A stretch of 64,000 bases of DNA from Actinomycetales bacterium. Its GTDB lineage: Bacteria; Actinomycetota; Actinomycetes; Actinomycetales; Dermatophilaceae. This document shows, piece by piece, positions 47,708 to 55,358 of this stretch; position 1 is the stretch's first letter, and every line of letters starts with the position of its first letter. Location: positions 186,001 to 250,000 of the forward strand of contig JADKAO010000005.1 in assembly GCA_016715285.1 (NCBI GenBank), written 5' to 3'. Position numbers and translations under genes: made by a program. Under the pieces are notes generated by a model. It made no database searches. It saw only the letters and a list, made by a program, of their open reading frames with translations, and had not been told where the DNA came from.

Positions 47708-50371
47708 CTAAGTCGCCTGAGCAACGCCCGGCAATGAGACAGTCGTGACCGAGCTATCGCCCTTGGGGTTCGTGGCAGTCGCCTTCAGCACCACTGGGAG
47801 GGATGGCCATACCTGAGGGAGCGTTGCCACCACCGTGATCGTGGCCCAGCCTCGGCCCGAACACGTCACTGAGGCTCCTGTGGCACCGCACGACCAGGTG
47901 GCTTTGCCGACACCTGCGACCGGAGTCAGTGCGAGAGTCCCCTGGCCGATCTCGAAGATGACCGTCGTCGTGTCATTGGCAGGCGCGGATACCTCTGCTT
48001 CGAAGGGGATAGTCCAGCTCGCACCCTGCGGGAAGGTCACGATCTTGGACTGGCTCGGTGTCGCCGGCATGATCTCCGTGGTCGTCGTCGTCAATCCGTG
48101 CGTGGTTACCGAGGTGTCCAACGTCACAGCCGAGGTCGCCGAAGTGGGCGGCGTTGCGGTCACCAAGAGGGAAGCATTGCCCATGCCGGTGCACTTCATG
48201 CCCGTCGGTGTCGGCTCGCACGTCCAGTCAGATGCCCGGGCATCCGGGGTCACCGCGAGAGTGCCAGCACTGAGCTCGAAGGTCACGGTTGACACCGCTG
48301 CCGAGTCACCCGTAACCACAGCGACGAATGCCGTGTCCCATGCGACCCCCGAGGGGAAGACGACGGCTACGGGTGGAACGGGAGCTGGCACGGGGGGCAT
48401 CGTGACCGTTGTGGTCGTCGATTGACCGGCCCCAGAGGTGACTGTTGCGGTCATCAGGATCGGGGTCGCGGGCTGCGTCAGAGGTGGTGTTGCCAGGACC
48501 TGCAGAGACGTCGGGCCTACGCCGGAACACCGGACCGCCCCTCCGACCGTCGCACACGTCCATCCGGATCCGGCGTCAGCCACGACGCTGAGGCTGCCAT
48601 CAGTGACAGTGAACGTGACGGTGCGTGTCTCCGTCGTGGCACCACCGACGGTCACTGCGAATGGCTTGCCCCAGGCGAGTTGCGCGTCAAACGGGACCGG
48701 ATCGGGAGCGGGGGGTAGGGGCATGGTTTGGCTGCTGACTGCGGTCAGCCCAGCTGCCGAGGTCACGGTTGCGGTCAAGACGATGGGACCAGTGATCGGC
48801 GTCGTGGGCGCGGTCGCCGCGAGCCGGAACGATGTAGCGCCGGTACCTGAGCAGGTCACCACCGTGCCGGAAGGAGCGCACGACCAGCCCGACCCCGTGG
48901 CCGGTGTGACGTTGAGCGTCCCGGAGGCCAGGTTGAATGCCACGGTGCTGACGCCTGCGCCTGCCCCGGGGAAAGCCGTGACAAACGGCGTCTCCCAGGT
49001 GAGCGAGACAGGAAGCACGACCGCGGGTGGCGCCACGGGTGGTACCACGGGCGGGACGACAGGTGTGGGGGCCGGCGGGTCAACGGGCGCGGGCGTCGGG
49101 TCTGGCAGAGCTGGCCCTGCCGAGATGGGCAGGAGCACGCCCGGCGGCACGCCACCGGAAATGGAGGTGACACCGCTACTCGCAGGGGAGGCCGCCACCG
49201 GCGCCGGACTTGGCGTCGGCGCAACCGGCAATCCCGTGGTTGCGGGGTCTGGCGATACTTTTGAGGTGGTGCCAGAGCCGCTCGAGGGGTTGAGGGTGCC
49301 ATCGGCACCGCCGGAACCGGATGCAGCTCCGCTGGCGTTCCCTCCAGACCCCGCCACACCGGCACTGACGTGCCCGCCGCCACCCAGTGCGGACAGTCCA
49401 CCAGGGGCCGCAACATAGCTCACCCCAAGGACCAGACCCACCGCCAGTGCCGCGGCCTTCCCACCGATATTGGCCACCATCGCCGCGGCTAGGGCTGCCT
49501 TGGGCTCTTCACGGGGCCCCTTTGGACTATCAGAGGCAGTTACCCCGGCGCCTGCTGCGCCAAGCCATGCGCCAGCGACCGACGAACCCCCGAGGAGGAT
49601 GAGCGGCACCATGACCGCTGGCAGCGCTCGGTTGACTTCAGCCATTTCGAAGGCAAGGCCACGCGCGTGAAGACACGACGCCAGGTGCTCCTCGACGCGA
49701 GCGCGCTGCCGGACGGGCAGCTTGCCCCGCACGTAGCGCCCCATCTGAGCCAACACCCAACGGCACTCGTCATCGTCGGCGCGACCGATCGCCCGGTCGG
49801 CGTGCGCGTCAAGGTACTTGGCTCGCAGACTGTCACGCGCCCGCAAAGCCAGGACGCTGACGCCATTGGCCGAGATGCCCATGGAGGTGCCGACGGCAGC
49901 TGGTGACACGCCCTCGACAGCCGTGTGCCACAGGATCTGCTGATCACGCTCGGGGAGTCGCTTGAATGCCGCGCGCACGAGGTCGTGGTCGACCGATGCG
50001 GAGGCGTCGTATGCCGGGGACGAAGGGGTAGCGGCTTCGAGGGCGGCGTCTTCAGTCGGCACTGCACGGAGTTCAGTGCGTGCAGCATCGACCGCAGACG
50101 AACGGACGGTGGTGAGGAAATAGGAACGGAAGTTGGTCATTGGGCCTTTGCCCGCGCGAATCAAGTCATAAACCCGCAGGCTCGCCTCCGCGACGATGTC
50201 TTCGGCAGACGTGCGGCCGCGGTGGCGGTGGGCAACGGCATACGCAGCAGGGAGATGGCGGCGCCACAACTCGGCGTACGCGTCCGGGTCGCCGTCGCGG
50301 ACCATCGACAGGAGCGTCAGATCGTCGGCATCCGCCAACGTCTGGCCCCAAATCCCTGCTGGTGCCGACAC
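47708..50371 (-). CDS. ECF sigma factor fused to membrane anchor and extracytoplasmic repeats
   Basis: An 887-residue protein. Region 2 (SMVRDGDPDAYAELWRRH, about 22-39) and region 4 (FKRLPERDQQILWHTAVEGVS...LALRARDSLR, about 135-185) form an ECF sigma factor. Next comes a zinc-finger-anti-sigma-like motif HLASCLHARG, in which the second Cys is missing. Hydrophobic segments near 250-330, a Pro/Gly/Ser linker, and four repeats of about 100 residues follow, each with a Cys pair such as WSCAPSGTVVTCSG. GTG 50371 is chosen for its GAGGAGG site. The layout resembles ECF groups with fused C-terminal sensors; the signal is unknown. Confidence 0.85.
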   Translation of the reverse strand: MSAPAGIWGQTLADADDLTLLSMVRDGDPDAYAELWRRHLPAAYAVAHRHRGRTSAEDIVAEASLRVYDLIRAGKGPMTNFRSYFLTTVRSSAVDAARTELRAVPTEDAALEAATPSSPAYDASASVDHDLVRAAFKRLPERDQQILWHTAVEGVSPAAVGTSMGISANGVSVLALRARDSLRAKYLDAHADRAIGRADDDECRWVLAQMGRYVRGKLPVRQRARVEEHLASCLHARGLAFEMAEVNRALPAVMVPLILLGGSSVAGAWLGAAGAGVTASDSPKGPREEPKAALAAAMVANIGGKAAALAVGLVLGVSYVAAPGGLSALGGGGHVSAGVAGSGGNASGAASGSGGADGTLNPSSGSGTTSKVSPDPATTGLPVAPTPSPAPVAASPASSGVTSISGGVPPGVLLPISAGPALPDPTPAPVDPPAPTPVVPPVVPPVAPPAVVLPVSLTWETPFVTAFPGAGAGVSTVAFNLASGTLNVTPATGSGWSCAPSGTVVTCSGTGATSFRLAATAPTTPITGPIVLTATVTSAAGLTAVSSQTMPLPPAPDPVPFDAQLAWGKPFAVTVGGATTETRTVTFTVTDGSLSVVADAGSGWTCATVGGAVRCSGVGPTSLQVLATPPLTQPATPILMTATVTSGAGQSTTTTVTMPPVPAPVPPVAVVFPSGVAWDTAFVAVVTGDSAAVSTVTFELSAGTLAVTPDARASDWTCEPTPTGMKCTGMGNASLLVTATPPTSATSAVTLDTSVTTHGLTTTTTEIMPATPSQSKIVTFPQGASWTIPFEAEVSAPANDTTTVIFEIGQGTLALTPVAGVGKATWSCGATGASVTCSGRGWATITVVATLPQVWPSLPVVLKATATNPKGDSSVTTVSLPGVAQAT

Positions 50372-50594
50372 GCGGCCCACCTCCTCCTGCGTCAGTCGCC
50401 TCGGACTGACAGCCGGGTATGCCGTCGCGGCACTCCCTGCCCCCGTCGGCAAACGGCATACTCCACTCGTATTCTGCCTCGAACGTCCGCCAAGGGAAAG
50501 TCATCACCCTGCCCGACGTATGTCCCGTCCCTGCCCACGACTGTCCAGTTGTCTCGACGTCGAGCAACAGCACCTCAAGGGCTACCGTGGTCAG

Positions 50595-51101
50595 GTGACA
50601 TCCGCACACCTCCCACACGACGATGTCGATGACATCGTGGCCGCGTGGCAGCGGGAGGCGCCGAGCTTAGACGTGACTCCGCTGCATGTTTTGTCCCGAA
50701 TCACCCGCCTCGCTCGCCGTCTCGACTTGGCCCGGGGCGCTGCATTCGCCGACTACCACCTTGAGGGGTGGGAGTTCGATGTCTTGTCGGCGCTGCGGCG
50801 AGCGGGTGACCCCTACCAACTCTCGCCCGGCCAACTCGTGACAGACACGCTCGTCACCTCCGGCACGATGACCAATCGGGTCGATCGGCTGGAGCAGAAA
50901 GGCCTCGTTCGACGGATCCCCGACCCGACCGACCGGCGGGGCGTCAGGGTACGCCTCACCGCGCAAGGGCGGGACGTCGTCGATGCTGCCCTCGCGAGCT
51001 TGCTCGACCGCGAGCGCGAGTTCCTGGCGGGGCTCTCAAGGCAGGAGCGAGCGGACCTTGCTGCCTTACTTCGCCGCATCACCACTGCCATCGAAAGTTG
51101 A
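50595..51101 (+). CDS. MarR-family transcriptional regulator
   Basis: A 168-residue winged-helix protein. GWEFDVLSALRRAGDPYQLSPGQL, SGTMTNRVDRLEQKGLVRRIPDP and the wing TDRRGVRVRLTAQG are hallmark MarR sequences. The start is probably GTG 50595 (VTSAHLPHDD); the open frame upstream runs back through the sigma promoter region. It is divergent from the sigma-fusion gene with a 223-bp spacer, so either could be regulated from this interval. I found no clear palindrome there besides an inverted octamer pair. Confidence 0.9.
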   Translation: MTSAHLPHDDVDDIVAAWQREAPSLDVTPLHVLSRITRLARRLDLARGAAFADYHLEGWEFDVLSALRRAGDPYQLSPGQLVTDTLVTSGTMTNRVDRLEQKGLVRRIPDPTDRRGVRVRLTAQGRDVVDAALASLLDREREFLAGLSRQERADLAALLRRITTAIES

Positions 51102-51136
51102 ACTACCGCAACACTTCTATGGCCTACTCAGGTCGT

Positions 51137-52975
51137 CTACTCGAGTCTTTCGGCGACTGCCAGCCACGCGAGTTCGAGTTCCTCCCGCTCGTCGACCAAC
51201 TGACGCAGCGTGACGTTGAGCGCCAACACAGCGATGTGATCGCTCGCGACCGCAGCCATGTCGGCGTGGACTTTTGCCTCGCGCTCGGCGACTCGGGACA
51301 GTCCTCGTTCGATCCGGGCGAGCTCCTTGCGGGCTTCACGCAACTCTGCGGCAGACGGGGCCGACGCTGCCGACGCTGCCGAATGACCAGGGTTCGCGGA
51401 GCCGCGCGCTCCGGGGGCCCGGGGCTGAGGTGACGTTCCGGCATACGCCGGCGCGACGCGCAGCAACTCGAGGTACTGGTCGACTCCGCCCGGCAGATCC
51501 CGCACGCTACCGTCGCCGAGGAGCGCGACCTGCCGGTCCGTGACGCGTTCGAGCAGGTAGCGGTCGTGCGACACGACGAGGAGCGTGCCCGCCCAGCCGT
51601 CGAGGACGTCTTCGAGCGAGGTGAGCGTCTCGATGTCGAGGTCGTTGGTCGGCTCGTCGAGGATGATGACATTGGGCTCGGCCATGAGCAGACGCAGGAT
51701 TTGTAGACGCCGACGCTCCCCACCCGACAGATCGCCCACGCGGGTCTGTTGGCGCATGCCGGTGAACCCAAGGCGCGTCGCCAACTGACTCGCCGCGACC
51801 TCCTTGCCTCCCAGGGTCACGACGCGGCTCACCTCTTCGACGGCTTCGATGACCCGGTATGCCGCGAACGCTTCCAGTTCGCGGACCTCTTGGGTGAGGA
51901 ACGCGAGCGACACCGTCGACCCGACCTTGCGCAGCCCGGCATCGAGCGGCAGCGAGCCGGCAATCGCGCGCAGCAGGGTCGACTTGCCGGCGCCGTTGAT
52001 CCCGACAATCCCGACCCGCTCGCCAGGCGCCAGCCGCCAGGTCACCCGGTCGAGCAGGGTGCGGCCTCCCAACGAAACGGTCGCGTCAACAAGGTCTATG
52101 ACGTCTTTGCCCAATCGCCGAGTGGCGAACCGGACCAACTCGACTGAGTCACGCGGGGCGGGTTCGTCGGCGATGAGGGCATTCGCGGCGTCGATCCGGA
52201 ACTTCGGTTTGCTCGTGCGTGCTGGCGGGCCACGCCGGAGCCAGGCGAGTTCCTTGCGCAGCAGGTTGTCACGCCGTTCGGCGGTCACCGCCGCCATCCG
52301 CTCGCGTTCGGTCTTCGCAAGCACGTATGCCGCGTAGCCCCCCTCGAACGCGGCCACGGCGCCGTCATGAACTTCCCAGGTCAGCGTCGCCATCGCGTCG
52401 AGAAACCAGCGGTCGTGGGTGACCGCGACGACAGCTGTTTCGGCGCGGGTGCGGCGAGCGACGATGTGCTGAGCGAGCCAGGACACCCCTTCGACGTCGA
52501 GGTGGTTGGTCGGTTCGTCGAGCAGGAGCAAGTCGGGGTCGGCGACCAAGAGGCGAGCGAGCGCAAGCCGACGGCGTTCACCACCCGAGAGCGGTCCGAC
52601 GATCGCGTCGAGGCCACCGACCGACGGCGCCGTGACACCGCCAAGCAGGCCGTCGAGGACATCGCGAACCCGTGCGTCACCTGCCCAATCGTGCTCGGCT
52701 CGATCACCGACCAGGGCGTGGCGCACGGTGTCGGTCGGATCGAGTTCGTCGGTCTGGCCCAGCAGACCGATGGTGGTGCTGCCCGGTCGGGTGACCCGCC
52801 CGTCGTCGGGCGCTTGGGTGCCGGCAAGGACTCGCAGCAGGGTCGACTTGCCCCCGCCGTTGCGACCCACAACGCCGATGCGAGCACCGCCGAGGACCCC
52901 GGTCGACACGGCATCCAGGACATGGGCCAGGCCGTGGACGACGGTGACCTTCTCGAGCGAGACTAGAACCCCCAT
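51137..52975 (-). CDS. ABC-F family ATPase
   Basis: A 612-residue soluble protein with two ABC domains: Walker A GRNGGGKST and GINGAGKST, signatures LSGGERRRLALA and LSGGERRRLQIL, and DEPTNHLD/DEPTNDLD. There are no membrane segments. The C-terminus is a helical coiled-coil region after a Pro/Ala/Ser linker. ABC-F proteins act on ribosomes in translation or antibiotic resistance; this one sits after ispE as the Uup-like member does in many actinobacteria. Its ATG overlaps the ispE stop by one base. Confidence 0.92.
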   Translation of the reverse strand: MGVLVSLEKVTVVHGLAHVLDAVSTGVLGGARIGVVGRNGGGKSTLLRVLAGTQAPDDGRVTRPGSTTIGLLGQTDELDPTDTVRHALVGDRAEHDWAGDARVRDVLDGLLGGVTAPSVGGLDAIVGPLSGGERRRLALARLLVADPDLLLLDEPTNHLDVEGVSWLAQHIVARRTRAETAVVAVTHDRWFLDAMATLTWEVHDGAVAAFEGGYAAYVLAKTERERMAAVTAERRDNLLRKELAWLRRGPPARTSKPKFRIDAANALIADEPAPRDSVELVRFATRRLGKDVIDLVDATVSLGGRTLLDRVTWRLAPGERVGIVGINGAGKSTLLRAIAGSLPLDAGLRKVGSTVSLAFLTQEVRELEAFAAYRVIEAVEEVSRVVTLGGKEVAASQLATRLGFTGMRQQTRVGDLSGGERRRLQILRLLMAEPNVIILDEPTNDLDIETLTSLEDVLDGWAGTLLVVSHDRYLLERVTDRQVALLGDGSVRDLPGGVDQYLELLRVAPAYAGTSPQPRAPGARGSANPGHSAASAASAPSAAELREARKELARIERGLSRVAEREAKVHADMAAVASDHIAVLALNVTLRQLVDEREELELAWLAVAERLE

Positions 52976-53910
52976 TAGTCGCGCGGCGAGGTGATGACGG
53001 TGGCGCCGTGCACCGGACCGCGGGCACGTTTGACCTCGGGCGCCACTCCTGACGCGGTGAGCGAGACGCATAGGTCGAGGGCGTGTTCAGCCGAACGCGT
53101 CAAGAAGGCGACCGTCGGACCCGATCCGCTGATGACGCCGCCGAGGGCGCCAAACTCAAGGCCAGCCTCAAGGACTTCGCGAAGTTCGGGGCGTAAGGAG
53201 AGGGCGGGCTCTTGCAGGTCATTAGCTAGGGCTGCGGCGAGGACTTCGCAATTGCCCGTGCGCAATGCGGCCATCATCGCGGCCGATGGGAGGGGTGCAG
53301 GGATTTCCGCGTCACCGCGGAGCCGGTCGCACTCGGCATACACCTCGGGAGTGGAGAGCCCGGTCTCGCTCAGCGCAAAGACCCAATGGAAGGTGCCGCG
53401 GGCGAGAACCGGGGCCAGTCGGTCACCGCGCCCGGATCCGACGGCGATCCCCCCGTGGAGCGCAAACGGAACGTCGCTGCCGAGATCGGCTGCGAGAGAA
53501 GCGAGGACCTCTCGATCGGTCCGCAGCCCCCACAGCTGGTCACACGCGATCAAGGCGGCCGCAGCGTCAGCCGAACCCCCTGCCATGCCACCAGCGACGG
53601 GGATCTCTTTGGCGATCGTGATAGCCACCGGGTCAGCGGCCATCCGCGCTCGCCGCGCCAGTGCCTTGGCAGCGCGCAGCGCCAAGTTGTCTTTCGTATC
53701 CGGGACCAGCCCGGCGTACCGACCCGTAGTGCGGACCGACCACACTGCCGACGGCGTGACGGTGACCTCGTCGTAGAGACCAACAGCCATGAAAACCGTG
53801 GCAAGGTCGTGGAAGCCGTCGTCGCGGCGAGGACCGACGCGCAATTCGCAATTGACCTTCGCTGGCGCCCGCACGGTCACTGACCGTGGAGGCACAACGA
53901 AGGGGCTCAC
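52975..53910 (-). CDS. ispE: 4-diphosphocytidyl-2-C-methyl-D-erythritol kinase
   Basis: Fourth step of the MEP isoprenoid pathway. This GHMP kinase has VRAPAKVNCELRVGPRRDDGFH at the N-terminus, the phosphate loop IPVAGGMAGGSADAAA, and GGVISGSGPTVAFL near the C-terminus. It has 311 residues. GTG 53910 overlaps the rsmA stop (GTGA). The order rsmA-ispE-ABC-F is the usual actinobacterial one. Confidence 0.95.
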   Translation of the reverse strand: MSPFVVPPRSVTVRAPAKVNCELRVGPRRDDGFHDLATVFMAVGLYDEVTVTPSAVWSVRTTGRYAGLVPDTKDNLALRAAKALARRARMAADPVAITIAKEIPVAGGMAGGSADAAAALIACDQLWGLRTDREVLASLAADLGSDVPFALHGGIAVGSGRGDRLAPVLARGTFHWVFALSETGLSTPEVYAECDRLRGDAEIPAPLPSAAMMAALRTGNCEVLAAALANDLQEPALSLRPELREVLEAGLEFGALGGVISGSGPTVAFLTRSAEHALDLCVSLTASGVAPEVKRARGPVHGATVITSPRD

Positions 53911-54809
53911 TGCTCCACCCTATGGGGGATCGTGTCGGCGGTGGCCGCCTGCGCTATGGCGGCAAAGGCATCGATCCCGAGGGTTTCGCCCCGCGCCTTT
54001 GGGTCGACGCCAGCTTCGCGCAGCAGGTGCTCGGCCCGGGCAGCGCTCCCAGCCCAACCCGCGAGGGCTGCCCGGAGAGTCTTGCGGCGTTGCGCGAAGG
54101 CCGCGTCGATGACGCCGAAGACCTGCTGGCGGGGGGCCGGGGTCTCCGGCGCGGGTCGGCGCCGCAACTCGACCAAGCCGGAGTCGACGTTGGGCACTGG
54201 CCAGAACACGCTCCGGGACACCGTGCCGGCGAGGCGGACGTCGGCATACCACGCCGCCTTGACGCTCGGCACGCCGTAAGCCTTGGTGCCAGGTGTCGCG
54301 GCGAGCCGCTCGGCAACCTCGAGTTGGACCATGACGAGGACGCGGTCGAGGGTCGGGAAACGCTCCAAGAGCGAGAGCACCACGGGCACCGACACGTTGT
54401 AGGGCAAGTTGGCGACGAGCGCGGTCGGCTGGGGGTCGGGGAGGGTGGTCAGCGCGAGGGCGTCGGCGTGGATCACGCGCAGGTATGCCGTGCGCTCGGG
54501 TTGCAGCGCCGCCATCGTCCCCGGGAGCGCACCAGCGAGCGTCGGGTCGATCTCGATCGCGGTGACGTGGGCGCCGGTTTCGAGGAGGGCTGCCGTGAGC
54601 GAGCCGAGCCCGGGGCCGACTTCGAGCACTGCGTCAGCGGCGGTGACGTCCGCGAGGCGGGCGATCCGGCGGACGGTATTGGCGTCGACGACGAAGTTCT
54701 GTCCCCACGACTTCGTCGGCCGGATGCCGAGGCTGGTCGCGAGCTCACGGATCGCAGCGGCCCCGAGGAGGCCCGATGAGGCTGCCGTTGAGTCGTCGCG
54801 GTGGGTCAC
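53907..54809 (-). CDS. rsmA: 16S rRNA A1518/A1519 dimethyltransferase
   Basis: Dimethylates two adjacent adenines in the 3' hairpin of 16S rRNA. The SAM motif VLEVGPGLGSLTAALLE and the catalytic motif LVANLPYNVSVPVVL are present, with KSWGQNFVVDANTVRRI at the N-terminus. The length is 300 residues. It starts at GTG 54809 and is coupled to ispE by a four-base overlap. Loss of this function is a known route to kasugamycin resistance; the gene looks intact. Confidence 0.95.
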   Translation of the reverse strand: MTHRDDSTAASSGLLGAAAIRELATSLGIRPTKSWGQNFVVDANTVRRIARLADVTAADAVLEVGPGLGSLTAALLETGAHVTAIEIDPTLAGALPGTMAALQPERTAYLRVIHADALALTTLPDPQPTALVANLPYNVSVPVVLSLLERFPTLDRVLVMVQLEVAERLAATPGTKAYGVPSVKAAWYADVRLAGTVSRSVFWPVPNVDSGLVELRRRPAPETPAPRQQVFGVIDAAFAQRRKTLRAALAGWAGSAARAEHLLREAGVDPKARGETLGIDAFAAIAQAATADTIPHRVEQ

Positions 54810-54866
54810 CCGACCACCCTATGGCGGACCCCGGCAGCCCCAGGTCTGCTTCGCGACTCGGGCCGC

Positions 54867-55325
54867 TCAGGCGACGCCCAACTCGCCGCTGGTCTCCAGC
54901 CCGGCGGCTGTCTTGTCGTCCATGCGCCAAATCCGCGTTGGGGTGGCGACCGCGAAGGCGCTCAACTGGACCCCGGCGGCACGGCATACCCGGATTGCGC
55001 TCTCGTGCCACTCCCGGTCGCTGTCGATGGTGTCGCGCCTGCCGGGTCGGGCTACGACGATCACGAGCGACCCTCCCGGGACGTGCGCGAGGATCGCGCC
55101 GATGAGCGGGTTGAGCGTCCGGGCGCGTTCGGCGGCCGCGAGGACGGGGATATCGGAGACGACGACGGGCTGGACGAGGCGCCCGTCGGCGCTGCAGATG
55201 AGCGCGACGAGCGCGCCCTGGTGGCGATCTTGATCGCGCACGATGAGGTCGACAAGGTCGACGAAAATGTCCGGATCGGTCACTGACCGAGTGGGCCAGT
55301 CGCGGGGCAGGTCATGGAAGGTCAT
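54867..55325 (-). CDS. Conserved actinobacterial protein of unknown function
   Basis: A 152-residue protein beginning MTFHDLPRDWPTRSVTDPDIFVD, with GALVALICSADGRLVQPVVVSD and VPGGSLVIVVARPGRRD. It reads as a compact alpha/beta domain. Proteins with this start are common in actinobacteria but I know no function. It lies between pepN and rsmA with short gaps on both sides, so it may be part of a longer minus-strand transcript. Confidence 0.8.
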   Translation of the reverse strand: MTFHDLPRDWPTRSVTDPDIFVDLVDLIVRDQDRHQGALVALICSADGRLVQPVVVSDIPVLAAAERARTLNPLIGAILAHVPGGSLVIVVARPGRRDTIDSDREWHESAIRVCRAAGVQLSAFAVATPTRIWRMDDKTAAGLETSGELGVA

Positions 55326-55358
55326 GCCGCCTAGCGTTGCGTTTTCGGCGAGATGACG

